Of a stretch of DNA of 64,000 nt, positions 1 to 12,100 are shown in pieces. The stretch is from Histoplasma ohiense (lineage: Eukaryota > Ascomycota > Eurotiomycetes > Onygenales > Ajellomycetaceae). The DNA is taken from the NCBI GenBank assembly GCA_017607445.1, contig JAEVHH010000003.1, forward strand, positions 3,162,001 to 3,226,000, written 5' to 3'. The translations under genes were made by a program, and so were the position numbers. Below the pieces are notes generated by a model. It saw only the letters and a program-made list of their open reading frames with translations. It did no database searches and was not told where the DNA came from. Position 1 is the first letter of the stretch; every line of letters begins with the position of its first letter.

Positions 1-195
1 GAGCTTCTCTCTTGAGAGCTTTTTGTAAGATGTGGGTGTAGAAGAAACAGTGAATACAGAAATACTCATTTCAGCAAGTTGTTGTTGTAATTCAATCATC
101 TGTAGCATCTGCTGCTGAAGAATGCTTTATAGATCTAAGTTATTGTCTGCTGTGTTTGAATGCAGTGAATGTTTGTAGAATTGTTTGTAGTTCAT
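1..195 (-). pseudogene. N-terminal gag fragment of G2-B
   Basis: Read on the minus strand from the ATG at 195-193, the product starts MNYKQFYKHSLHSN and then has a Gln-rich stretch (QQQMLQMIELQQQ). It aligns almost residue for residue with the gag start at 62947 in G2-A. A TAA interrupts the frame after the LDL that precedes the Gln-rich part; G2-A has a TGA at the aligned position. The remainder lies outside the window. Gag would form the particle shell that packages element RNA. No function can remain in this copy. Confidence 0.75.
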
Positions 196-563
196 TTTGA
201 TGTCTAAGAATATGTAATAATAATATAAAAAAAAGAAAAGAAATACTTGTAGACACTCAGTTCTCTCACAGATATTATTTACAGTATTGTGACACTAAGT
301 TTAATCAAGCTTCTTTGTGAATGCTATTCACAGTGTTACAGTTTGTAGACACTCAGACTTTATAGAACACAGTTGATTGTGTTTCAGACACTTAGACATG
401 ACAGTCTATATAACTAATAATAAGAGCACTCAGACTCACAAGAAATCTCTTGTAATGACTAGACACTCAGATCTGTAAATGACACACTCAGATATAAGAA
501 CTGATAATGATGCACTCAGATGTAAGAACTAATAACAAAACACTTGAGTCTTAAACACAGAAG

Positions 564-576
564 AATCAATTTGTAA
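564..576 (-). promoter_or_regulatory. Self-complementary primer-binding site of G2-B
   Basis: The 13 nt directly abutting the 5' LTR (564-576) are a perfect reverse complement of 626-638 inside the LTR. In Tf1/sushi chromoviruses the mRNA 5' end folds back and primes on such a site. The same pairing exists in G2-A (63339-63351 with 63401-63413) although the bases differ. No tRNA-type TGG start is present. Confidence 0.65.
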
Positions 577-1173
577 TGTAATGAATGTACTTCAATTAAC
601 AATTTGATACTATTCTAATTACAGATTACAAATTGATTAAGAAAAGAAAGAGAAAAGAAATCAGAAGAAAAGATTATACAAAGAGAATTCTTATAGAGAA
701 AAGTTCAGAGTGGAAGAATATCAGAAGCTGCTTCACAGTGAAGCACAGAGTGAAAGAATGTTAAAAGATATATATAAGAATTGTTAGAAACTACACAAAC
801 ACAGAGTATGAGATGAGAGAATCATTGAGAGCTATATAGAAGAATTGTTAGAGACTACATGAGTGCAGAACACAGAGCAGAAGAATGTTAGAAACTACAC
901 AGAAGAATCATTAGAGACTACACAAATGTGAAATACAGAGTGAAAGAATATTAGAAGCTATACAGAAGAATTGTTGGAGACTATATAAATACAGAGCATA
1001 GAGTGAAAAAATATTAAGAGCTACATGAAAGAATCATTAGAAACTACACAAGCACAGAGCATGAAGTAAAAAAATATCAAAGATTACACAAAATCATAAC
1101 AGTCAGAAATAAGCAGATGTAGAAGAGAAGTTGATTGTGTAAGTTAATTACTAACAGATGCTAACCCATCACA
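577..1173 (-). repeat. 5' LTR of G2-B, 597 bp
   Basis: The LTR is bounded by TGTAA…TCACA on the plus strand (element sense TGTGA…TTACA). It aligns with the 534-bp LTRs at 57781-58314 and 63352-63885. It is exactly 63 bp longer, which is one extra copy of an internal tandem unit built on GAAGAATTGTTAGAGACTAC. It is strongly depleted of CpG. Confidence 0.85.
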
Positions 1174-2090
1174 TATATGAAAACAAGCTAGTGATGCACA
1201 TGACCACATTAATAACACCACTGACAAGAAACATCAGCAATAATACAGAGATTGATTTCAAAAGTTTCATTCAAACACTAAAAACACCACAACTGTCACT
1301 AGAAATTTATACTAAATTTTACATGTAAATTCTCTCTCATTATTTCTTTTGCTTTTATTTACAGTGAAGATATATCAATTCTCTTCTAATTGAATTCATC
1401 TGCTATATCAGCACAGAATTTCTCTTTTTCATATTAAATATAATATATCTTGATAAGAATATATTCTTGAGCTGACTGCTGTTTTATAAATCATTCAGAG
1501 TAAGAAGTATTTTTTAATCAGTCATCACAGATATAAAAATAGAGAAGATTTGAATTAAAATCACAATTTTGAGCAGTTCTATAGATATAATTAATGATTT
1601 GAATAGATAGCTGAGTGAAATTGCTGATTTCTTTTGTAGTTTTATCATCAAAAGACTTCAGAGTCACTATTATAGTATAGATTGAGATATCTATATTGAA
1701 AGTTATATTGAAATAAAAGAGAAGATAAATTTGATTCATCAATTTCTGAAGAATTATCTGCTATTTAAAATGAGAGATAATTGCTTTTCATTAGTGATAT
1801 CTATAATATTTCAACTAGTATATTCATGGTGTAGATAGTAGCTTGGCTGAATGAAACTTTTGAAATCAATCTTCATAATAAAAGCAGTGTTAGTATATAT
1901 TAAGACAGTGATTTAATTTTCAGAATTGAAATAAAAGAAGATTCTTATTTATATAATTATCAAAATGCTTGATATGATAGATCACTTCTCACAATTGAAT
2001 ATTGCTTCACTCTGCAGTGGCAGTTATCAATAGAAATGAGATAAGAAAAGGTACTTTCAATATTCACCAAGATGTGATAATATTCTTTTG
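1174..2090. other. AT-rich repeat remnants, unclassified
   Basis: About 1174-1245 matches, in reverse complement, 34350-34450 of element G3 (the first intron of its antisense gene), so this is a G3-related scrap. The rest is CpG-free and AT-rich with no convincing coding frame; a 74-codon minus frame at 1518-1742 has no family I recognise. A perfect 25-bp inverted repeat (1249-1273 and 1848-1872) brackets the middle of the segment. Confidence 0.5.
1249..1872. repeat. Segment bracketed by a perfect 25-bp inverted repeat
   Basis: Bases 1249-1273 and 1848-1872 are exact reverse complements (core TTTCAAAAGTTTCATTCA). No TSD is evident outside the arms. It could be a foldback-type element or two inverted scraps of one repeat. 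Confidence 0.4.
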
Positions 2091-2210
2091 AAGCAGATGG
2101 GATTCGAACCCACTACCTTCTTGTCTCAGCAGAGATTGGCCCCAACATCAAGTGCCTACTTGAGAAAGCATTCCATGAACAGCACTTACCACTACGCCAT
2201 CCAGCCCCCC
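2091..2210 (-). other. tRNA-like sequence with Pol III A and B boxes (SINE head or tRNA pseudogene)
   Basis: On the minus strand, TGGCGTAGTGG matches the A-box consensus TRGCNNAGYNGG, and GGTTCGAATCC about 75 nt downstream is a perfect B box. A 5-bp T stem with a 7-nt loop can be drawn. The 3' acceptor strand (CTGCTTC) has no complementary 5' partner, and no normal anticodon arm can be folded, so a working tRNA is unlikely. T-runs follow downstream. It sits exactly where AT-rich repeats meet the GC-balanced gene island. Confidence 0.45.
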
Positions 2211-3288
2211 TTGAAGTTTGTATAGACAAGCCCTTTGTTTTTGTAAATTGGGTGCGCACCAGAGGGCGACATACAAGAATACCAGAGCAAAGAACCAATA
2301 CAACACCTGAAAAGCAATCTTCATCTTTTCTCTTCTCATGCACAGCCAGCAAAGTTGTTGTTAGTCAGAGCACTCAACACCATAACATCACTCAGACCCG
2401 TTATCTCAAGCTTGCCTATTCTTCCTTTCATCAACACGAGATCGATGTAAATATCTGCAGCTGGACTGTCGGGGTATGGATGAGTGGGTTGAATATATGC
2501 CCCGACGAAGAAGAAATAGACGTGCTCGTGAAAGAGAACGCAAAGATTATAACCATCAAAAAGTATTGAAAATATAATACTTACTGTGCTGGGCCCCAAG
2601 TATTGGCAATCCCCACTTCTGTTCTGCCACAAAAAGGCACCATGATTGTGATAAGGGTTGCCAATATATATGGCGTGGCATTGTACCTGCCTTTGATATT
2701 CGTTAATTTTCACTTCTCTCAATTCCTCTCATTCGTTTTCTGGGAGGGAAACTCTGCGCAGCATGCACATCCACTTAAAATACAACATTACGATTTAAAG
2801 GAAACATGGAAGCTGCTCGTCTGGGTTGAGGCTGCAAGAGAGCGAATGTCCCTTTCTCTATATTAAGTTTATATTTACGTGTACACATACACTTGCATTC
2901 TGTTTATTCTGTGTCCAGGCTGCACGACTGCGAAAAGGAAGAGTTGAAACATTCTAATATTTCTTTATTCTAATATTAGAGGGCCAGGGGGCTATTATAA
3001 AAATAACAAAAGTTGAAAAACTCAAGTATTCACAAACATGAAAAACATGCGCATTAGGGGGTTATAATACATACGCAAAATACCTTCTATGGTTCTCAAG
3101 CAATAAAACATTATTCACAAAGCAAGTATGAGAGAGCGAAAAGGATCTCTAGACAGTGCTCCCGGATGTGGCGAGTAGAAGATGTGGAGAGGCCGTGAAG
3201 AGGTGGTGCTATATATTACACAGAGGACCGGGGAGACAGACGGCAAACCAGTCATGGTAGTTACCAATCAACGCGGTAAGTTGATAGC
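2211..3288. other. Intergenic stretch with no recognisable gene
   Basis: Base composition is that of the gene island. Short open frames overlap on both strands, but none shows a domain, a recognisable protein or codon constraint. It contains the downstream flank of the S41 peptidase gene. Confidence 0.5.
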
Positions 3289-5666
3289 TTAAGATCCTGT
3301 TGAGAAAGGGCGAAAGAGGCTGCCATCGCCTTTGTGTTTTGAGGGTTGCGGAGTCGACCCAGGAATACATGCTCCTCCACCGAACGCTCTATCTGCTGCA
3401 GCAATCCACAACTTGGTTATATCAAAGACCATATCACGCGTCTGCCAGATGCGGCAACCAGCGGCCAGGTAGACGAATTGGAGAGGGATCCGTTTCTCGT
3501 CTTTAGGGTCAATAGCGTTGCGGTAATTAATACGGGCGCCCTCGCCATCTCGAACAGTTCGAGCCAATATATACTTTCCGGTTCGATAGATATCACCCAA
3601 ATCAGTACCTGCCCATTTGCGTTTTTCCTGGGGCGAAGCATAGAGATCGAAGACCATCGAAGCTGTCTCATATATTCGCTGGTAGGTGAGGACTTGCGCG
3701 CCTTTGACTCCACCCACAGCTTGCATGGGTCCCTCACGGGGAAGTCCGCCCACAGCAATGGTTCGAACACCGGCCTTCTGCATGAGGTTCGCGAAAAGGG
3801 CGCAGGTAGATCCACATGTGCCATCCGTGAGGAGGACTATGTCATCCAGTTTGAAAACTTCATTGAACGCGTTGGCACGGCTCAAATACCCGGTTACGAC
3901 GATTCCTCCAGATCCTCGTCGGCTAGTGTCTTCGTTGTTCAAATCCCAGCGTGCTGGATGGCTAAACTTGAATCCATCCACCTGAACCGGGCCATAGAAA
4001 TCATCCCAGCTTTTGAACTTCTTATTATCCAGATTAACATAGGAATCAAGGTCGTAAAGGCCATCCCTCTCATTTCTGTCGCCGGAGGTTTCCTTCCCGT
4101 CGTTGAGCATATTTTGGACCTTTTCTCCAATGATGTCAAGCTGCTCATGAGCGCGGATATTAAACGCATCGTCTACTTTACCATTTGGAATGAGCTAGAA
4201 AGGGCACGTGAGTTTATTGACATGGAACGTATCGCAAGCACCAGACTATTGCTACGAACCTGCTTGAACATATCATAGCCCAGTAGAATCGTTCCACCTC
4301 CATTACCAGTAACGTCAACAATCAACTTCTTTTTTCCGGCTTTCTTGCATTCAGACAGAAATTTTTCGATGGTCTCCTGGAAAGCAACACTTCCTTGAGC
4401 ACCAGAACCTTTGAAGGAAGAGGCAGACAAAACAGCGACATCGCCGTGGTCGCCATCGAGGAAGTAACCCCCAATATCGCCACCTGCCTGATCGATAACA
4501 GGATTGGGGTACAATGGTCGCGAGTTTTCGCTAGCACGAGGCGCTACCCCCGGGTTCATCGGGGCATCCTTCCAGATATCATCTCTCCTCGATTTTTTGA
4601 ATGGCAATCCAAGTTTAGAACTGCAGAATTTCTCGTAGAAGCTCTTTCCATCTACGACATCAGTAAACGGAGCACTGAATGAGGCCCTGTTCTCATATTT
4701 GTTGACAGTGCCATTTTCGAATTTGAAGGTGATAGACGGCCCCGTGTAGACGCCAATTTGGCCATAGAAACCGCCATAGCCTCCATTGGCATCCGTTGGG
4801 ATGGACCAGAAAAGATCATTGTAGAGAGCGTCTGGGTCTTGGTATGAGCCCTCGTATGATAATTTTCTCAGCCATTCAGTAGCATCTTCGCCGTCGATCT
4901 CTTCAATTGGAGACGGAGTAAATTTGGGATCGGTGATGTTGAGATCATCTAGACTAGCCTATCAGTATCATATATGTCGAAGATTGTGAAGAGAATATAG
5001 TTATATATGGGTTGACTGACAGAAAGAATAAATTTTCGGGAGACCCTTTCCATCTTTCGAGACCGAGACAATTGGCCCCGCCCTGCTGCGGCGAAATCGG
5101 AAAACGTTTGCAGCATCGAGTTGTAAGTTGAAGTGTCCATCATGCGTAGTCCTTGCCAGGGCAGACAAGTCACTCTGGAAGTCGTATTCATTCTTGTATT
5201 TGCCCTTAGAAACCTTCCTACGGATCTTTGCCAGCTCACCAACCAGGTCTGACGCCGGTAGCAGATAGCCGGATGGCGGATCTTTGAGGAAGTCTATCGT
5301 GCTTTGCCATTTCCAGAATGAAGTAAGGCCATCCACTAACCGAAGAGCATCACCTCTGTTGATGGGGATGGAAACCAAGCAGTCGTGTGCGAGCTGTGCC
5401 GACACGAAGAATGGTCCTTAACGAATGGCATAGCAGTCAGTAAGTGATTAGCCAGACAGGACAACTAGGAGAGCGTATAGAAGGGAGGCTGCACCCTCTG
5501 AATCCTCAGCAGACTGTTCGTCATATGCGTCGGCCACTTTTTTGCAAGGCTCGACTGCTCGTTTCTCTAATGTGACTGCATCGGAGGATGGTTGGCCAAA
5601 TCCCACAGATGCAACTGCCAATAAAGAGAGGGACGTGAAGATATGTCCTAGGGCTTTCATCCTCAC
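3289..5666 (-). CDS. Secreted CPAF-like S41-family serine peptidase, about 700 aa, four exons
   Basis: The ATG at 5666 opens a signal peptide (MRMKALGHIFTSLSLLAVAS…). Exon 2 (to 5021) carries the N-terminal region with YDFQSDLSALARTTHDGHF, typical of fungal CPAF-like S41 proteins. Exon 3 is 4260-4948 and exon 4 is 3289-4194. Intron 2 (4949-5020, donor GTCAGT) and intron 3 (4195-4259, donor GTTCGT, acceptor TCTAG) keep the frame. Intron 1 is uncertain; 5417-5494 fits the phase but has a weak GTGCAG donor. The core reads KKKLIVDVTGNGGG, then LTDGTCGSTCALFANL, which contains the predicted nucleophile Ser. S41 enzymes cleave peptide bonds with a Ser-based catalytic site. This fungal branch is usually secreted and its substrates are unknown. 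The gene stands alone, nearest to the left retrotransposon nest. Confidence 0.85.
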
Positions 5667-8600
5667 ACTGAAAATGAGGATTTGCCGTTTAAGAGTATGT
5701 TGTTCGCGTACTGTTGAAGAAAAGGAGCCTCATAAATATACACAACAAGATATATAAAGAAAGACGACAAAAAACTAAAGGAATATTATTTGGATCAACA
5801 AAAAGGGAAATCCTCTCGAACAAAAGGACACACCCCTAGAGAGAGAGGAGGGGAGGGGGGAATGAGGGGAGCAACGAAAATGAAAACATGGGTGAGAAAC
5901 TACGGACACTCCGCTCATATATATCAGAAGATAGGCGGAGCATGCCCAGATGGTCTCCCCTGTCCATGGACTCCACCCATTCCGCAGCCCTTGGTTTCCA
6001 GGTCAGAAACCTCAGATCGGTCCTCAAAGAATCTCTCCATTGGGAGAACAAGCAAAATGAACTAAATCCACAACAGACCCGCTCCAGTGGCTAGGCAACA
6101 CGGGGGCGAAGGCCGAAACAGCGAACAGTTTCCCGCGACATCAAAAGCACCACGGGCCAGCTAGCCCCAAAACCCAAAACTGGCCCAGCAATTCACAGGC
6201 CAGGCTAAGAAATTGAAATGCGCTTGGTGATGGGCGCCAGGGTGAGGAAGACGCCGTTACGGAGCCTTGGCCTCATGGCTAGAACAGGGCTGTGGTCCTG
6301 TCACCTGTGGGCGCTGGGCAAATCCCTGTGAGGCAAGGGAGGCTTTGCTGGCTCACGCACGACGACGGGGTGAGCGACTCCACAGCAGTGAGTTAGCGTG
6401 ACATTTTGACAGGCTCAGCTTTGTTTGCTCGATGATGTCCGAAGTTGCTGGACTGTATGTCAGTGTGCGCGTAGAATCCTAGTCGAATAAATTATATTAG
6501 TAGTTAACTATCTTACAAAATATTTCATTCAAGACCTAAGAATTATAGAAATCTTTATGGATAATAAAACATGAACATTTAAAAGGTAATTCATTCCCCA
6601 TATAAAATTATTTATAATCACTGACATATATTTTAGTTAACTATACAATTATATTTGGAAATTTTAGGTGGTACATTTATGATCAATGGAAAACTAACTA
6701 CAGAGTAGCCATTGTCATAACAACGGAGTCGGTATAAAGGTACGTAGTAAGGATTTTAAATCCTCCTTATTCTCAGCTTCTTCGAATCTTCGTATTCTAT
6801 CCCCACATCAACGCTAGTGGGAGCGAGTGATTTAAAAATAGGAACACACTCCTGTTGGCGTCAACTTACCCTGCAACTAGCCAGCAGCATGGGGTCGCCC
6901 GTTGGAGCGAGTTCCGCACGCAGGCGATGAGCGATGAGATGAACATTGGAATTTATACATGTTGCAAGTGATGTGCGCATCAATGGATGTTACCTTGGGA
7001 AGACGGAACAAATGTTCTATATGGTCATTTACTTGTATCTATCTCTATTTCACAACACATAGTTGAAGAAGTCACTACAGAGGAGACAATGTGGCCTCCG
7101 CAGTAGTTAGCGCCGTCAATCACCAGAAGCGCTGCGCTATCTTGCTAATGCAATTTTGCTTGGTGCCCTTCAGCCTTGGCGCATCCTATCTTTGTTCATC
7201 ACTCGTGGAAAGCGCCTACGCCTGTATGGGATAACATGTGTATGAACTGTATGCTGGGGAGATATAGTAAACACCCTTCAGGAAATCCCATGCGCTTTTG
7301 TGTGCAGAACGTCAGCCGAGCAAACAGGCGAAGCTCCTCCCTGTCGCCAGCGGATCGATTTTCGTTGCGAGTCAACTACATAGCTGAGGAGCGAAGATAG
7401 ATCGACATGCTTTGTGCTGGTCGCTCCGGGTGCCCTTCCTTATCAGTTCCAAGTGCAGACTACCATGTACGATGCATTTGGCAGTTCCTGAATCCCGGCT
7501 TCCTCAGAGACACTACTCTGAATATCCAAAGTTATTGAAGGCGTTCTTTCGATTGTTATGAGCCAATTCGACTTATGTACCGTATATACCAACTACTGTT
7601 GAAGGCAAAGCGTGAGGTCGAGGGAACCTTGGAAAGAATGGCCGATACTGCGACAAGTCACAGAGATCACTGCGTGCAGGCATGAATGACATCATCCCTC
7701 GCTTATCCTCATTTTAATCCCCACAAGGCGTAACACCGGGCGTGGTTTTTTGGCGAACACCATACCACGCTTCGCATGATGCGCCCGATCTGTTATTCCT
7801 ACCTCCGACCGCAATTCAAAATACACGAAGGAAGAAAAGGGGCAACCACGACGTTAGGCTGCATAATAACCGTTTGGCATAAATCAACAGAGGCTTCCTT
7901 CCGAAGACGAGGGAGAAAAAAGCCTTTGCAGAAGGAAAACAGTATAAGCAGTATTGAAAATGATCTTCAGATCACCCACAAATTATTAAAATAAACGCAT
8001 CGCGTCCGAAACAAGAGTTGAAAAATGGGCCTTCCTCCTCACACCCCTCACTCCACATACAACACAAGCATGCAGATAACTGAACAGCTCGATTGGCAAT
8101 AAATCACCCACACTGGAATTGGATCCTTTGGGGCTCCTCCTCTGACTAGCTAGCTATCGATGACTTCATCGGATCCCAGCAATGCTGGCCTCAAACGCAA
8201 TATGGAACAGACTCGTCTGCTTGGGCATTCGTAAGCACTGCCCTAGTTATAAATCGTTTATATCACACTTAATGCGCGGTTTCCAAGCTGATGTGGCTGG
8301 ATGAAGGCGCATGATGGTGCCCGAAAGTTGTCTTTTTACTCTGTGAGTTTGTGGAGTCGATGGGCTGTGAAAATTACGCAGAGGGAAGGGCGGATTTCGA
8401 GAATCATGCGAGTTCAATTTTTATATATACATGTATATGTATGCCAAGGTGCTCTAAAACGAAAACGAAAATAATATGGGCGGAGAGCGAAGGCAGTAAG
8501 TGAAAGGGACAAAAGAGAAAAAGAAAAAAGAAATAGGAGTGCAGTGAGGACTTGGTAGTGAAGCCAAAAGAAGATGAAGGGAAGATGAGAGGAAGGAAAT

Positions 8601-9132
8601 AAACAGTCTGGGAAAGAGGCTGGAGGAGGAAAAAATTAAAGGGTGAGGGAGGCTGTACAAAATGCCAGTAACAAATGTCTGAACTAAACTTCTGAATGAT
8701 GAAGCCTGACACCTTAGAAATGCAACACAAGAACTAAGGAAGAGGAGAGAAAGGGACTGAGAAGGGGATGAGAACAACAAACGGGCAAAGTAAAGGGGAG
8801 AATAGGGGAACATACAGTTACGTATTTAAGAGGCAAATGTTCTAGGAAATTTCGGGAATCCGAGTGTCAGCTTAAAATACAAAATAGGAAAAGGTATTGA
8901 AAAAGTTTATAAACGAGGATACTGGAAAATGGGTATAGGAACAGCGTGTGGAGATGCACCACCGAACGACGATCAGTTGCTACAATGTGGCATTGCCAGT
9001 TAGTATGAGGGATGTAAGAGCAGGTCTCGAAGAGAAAGCTTACTATATTTCCAAAGGAGATATCTGATCGAGTGTGTATAGCCAGTTTCCTCCTTGTTCC
9101 TCTCGTTCCAGCCTATGGCATTAGCAAAACCG
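5667..9132. other. 3.4-kb stretch without a recognisable gene
   Basis: This lies between the S41 gene start and the PLD stop, so it holds the S41 promoter (left) and the PLD 3' UTR (right). I see no coding frame with a family signature. A local AT-rich pocket lies at about 6470-6700. A purine-rich plus strand (A/G, almost no pyrimidines for long runs) runs about 8450-8810, and the open frames there are composition artefacts. CpG is at normal levels, unlike the flanking nests. Confidence 0.5.
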
Positions 9133-12100
9133 TTAGTTCGCAGATATCCCAAATGTTTTGTTTTGGCTCAAGTATCGAAACAGCGCCTCTACTAACCATT
9201 CATACGGCCAAACTATAAGATGCCCTTGTATCAAATTCATCAAATCTTCCGCTTCAGCCTTCGATATGATGTCGTCAGAAGCATGGAATTCCCGCCGCGA
9301 TGAACGGGTGGTTGCCCTCCGTCTCCGCCTTTGGGACTGTGAGGCCGTCGGGCGCAAGCTACCGTCTGCCCATTTCTGCGGGCTCCTTTCTACCTCAGGG
9401 AATGATGCCATCACGCCATCCAAATTCTGGCTGGAGTGCGACGATTTCGTCTCGGTCGCCTTTAATGCGTCTTTTTCTCCCTGAGATGCGCCAGGCTCCT
9501 GGTGGGAAATCTCGAACCTCTTCCTCTCGATTTGGGCTTTGTTTGCTTCTGAGGCCCAGTGTCTCAAGTCCTCTTCGGCAGCTAAGGTATCGCATTTAAC
9601 TGGGTTCAGGACTTTATCTTTCATATCATGCCCCATCTTTTCAGCCTTTGCCAGTTGGTTAGGGATCACGGCAGTGCCAGGAGGACCAGTTACTTTGGCA
9701 GCTTCTGGGTTATTTTTGGCTTCGTGAGCTTTGGCCTCATAGTGGCTTTGGCCCTGCATATCAGCGAAGCGTTCAGCATAGGCAGTATATTCTTTATATT
9801 CCTTCCATGTTTTGACTTCGTTATCAGGCATACAGCGAAAAACACAGCGATATAATTTTGTATTGTTTTCTGCTATTGCTTGCCAGATATCCAAATAAAA
9901 TGAGTCATTCAAAGGGTCCCTCATGCAGTCCTTATCCACCACTGGGAGATTGATTTCAGACGAAACTATATGTGTTCTGTTAGGGATATCTTGGGAAGTT
10001 TGCAGCGAGGGATTACCGGCATTGCTAGATAGATCATAAGCCGTAGGTTGAGTGGATGGTCTGGCACTGGGAACACTTGGATCAAAGTTCTTGGCTGCAG
10101 CTGGTGAGGAATCCTCGTGCTCGCCGTGATCTCCGGTCTGAGACGGTAGCTCTTTGGGAACATTAGATTGTCTGCTTCGGCTGTTAGGATCTCCAGGTGA
10201 TCCTGGGCCAAGGAATTCTATCCTATCATCCACAATGAACGAGTCACGACCATCACCATGACCTGCCTCCTGAATACTCTTCATTTGGTCGACACCGTAG
10301 CCCTCCAGATCCTTCTTGTGGTCCTCATTCCTCATTACTCTCGAGTCCTGGGTGAGCTTTTTGTTACTCTTAAGATTGGGGTTGTTTGCCTGTTCCCAAT
10401 CAACATCGTGGTTGAAGCTGTGCATTTCTTCCGATCTAGCAAGGAATTCATCTTGTATTCGGTGTCTTCGTTCTAATAACTCTCTCTCATCTTGTCTTTC
10501 TGTAGCCTCATCAAACTCCCGATCGAGCATATCGTCGCTGTAGTTGTAAGGAGTATTTGGTTCCCCTCGCGCATTCATTTGGTCAGATTCAGCTTCGGCT
10601 TGTTCCATAATTTCATCAACGTCCAAGCCGATATGCTCTCTCATAAGCCGCATCCGAAGTGTGTGAGGGAAACGACCAACAAGGTACGGCTTGCCGCCCA
10701 TGGTGGACCATAGCAGATCTGTATCTCGAACGATTGCAGCACACTCGGAATCTCTTGAACCAAGCATAGAACGCTCGTTGATATTAGCAGAGCCAATTAT
10801 CGCAACTCGATCATCAACAATCATGCACTTGGCATGAATGTACAACTGCTCTGTTACTAAGTGTTTCCGTGGACCGATCTTTCCCCACGATCTTAGACTG
10901 AAAAATTGGATGTAGTCTTCCGGTTCGATTCCGGCGGCTCGAAGTCGGCCGAATATGGATGTCTCCCCGCGACAGATGCTTCGATATTGACATTGCATGA
11001 TTAAACGAACACTAGTACCTCCCTCCGTATCAACCTGATTTTGGAAACCGGGCATAAGAGGTATCAGGATCACAGCTCGCCATTCTTCATCACTCCTAGA
11101 TGCTCGAATAATACGTTCCACGAGAGCATCCCCAATAAGGTTTTCAATCTTCTTTCCTTCAATTTCACAACTGGTAATGAAAAACTGGTTTTCGATGTAG
11201 ACGAAGTGCTCCGACTGTTCAATCATCTTGACATAAGCATTCATGATGCTGTGTTCAGTCACGTCAGGTGTTCCGGTCGACCAAGTGCTGCTTGAACGGA
11301 GGATCTGAACCTCGCAAGTGCCATCAAGGCCAAGAGATTCCAAATCTGCAGGATTAAAATCCGGCGGAGGTAGCAGGAATGGAGTTGGCCGAGTAGGTTT
11401 TCGTTGTCTTAGAATGTAATTCCATCGCTGAACAAAATGCCTTGTGAGGTCACGAGCCGGCTGTCCTACCACATGCATGGCAATGTCATGCCACGGCATT
11501 CTAGGAACAACCTCGCGGTCATACATTTCTTCATACGGTTTGTCGAGGTCATAGAAATCCTGAATTCTCGGGTTCGAATAATCTTTCCCAGGCCAGAGCT
11601 GACAATGATCCGCATCTTTAGGCACGTCAGTCAGTTCAAATCCTGTCAACTTGTCATCTGTAAGAAGATGTTGTGGAGTATCCCATCTCCCAAAGCAAAG
11701 ATCAATTCCTCCAATGAATGCAAGAGTATGGTCAACCAGACACAGCTTCTCGTGGTGAGCCCAGAAAAAAGTATTTTGTCGAAACTGGTTGGGAGATCTT
11801 TGCACGAAGATATTCGGGTGAAGATCAAGCAAAGAAAATTTGGAGTACTCAGAATCAATAGGAATGGCAGAGTTGATGTTTCGATACATTATCACAAAAA
11901 CCTTGACGCCCTCCTGCGCTTTCTTTTGAAGCAATCGATCGAGCCTCCATTTCTGGCTAATAGCAGCTGGCCGCCGCATGTAGAGCTCGGGGCTCAACCA
12001 CCAATCATGGATATACACGACGTCTTTGGCCTGGTTTATGGCGCGGGATACCACCCACATATAGTCACGGCCATCGACTAGCCATTGAGCGAAACAATTT

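Larger units (their letters stand above)
1..1173 (-). mobile_element. Gypsy G2-B, partial chromovirus copy: gag start, leader and 5' LTR; continues beyond the left edge
   Basis: This stretch is collinear with 62752-63885, the gag start, leader and 5' LTR of the complete element G2-A, on the same strand. It therefore represents a second copy whose pol lies left of the window. It is more strongly mutated than G2-A: almost every CpG is gone, and its gag reading frame has a TAA within the first 30 codons. The outer LTR end (…CCCATCACA at 1173) is intact, followed by TATAT. The matching TSD would be off-window, so completeness cannot be judged. Confidence 0.85.

Noticed and set aside
2091..2210. 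Functional nuclear tRNA gene
   Set aside because: A and B boxes are good, but the acceptor strands do not pair and no anticodon stem-loop forms even when an intron is allowed.
3346..4278. 310-codon plus-strand frame antisense to the S41 peptidase
   Set aside because: It overlaps exon 4 and intron 3 of a clear gene, has no family signature, and reflects the codon bias of the opposite strand.
8404..8813. Overlapping Ser/Phe/Leu-rich minus frames as genes
   Set aside because: They arise from the purine-rich composition of the plus strand. They have no domain and no start context.
11437..12081. 214-codon plus-strand frame antisense to PLD1
   Set aside because: It lies opposite the conserved HKD region of PLD1 and shows no recognisable protein features.
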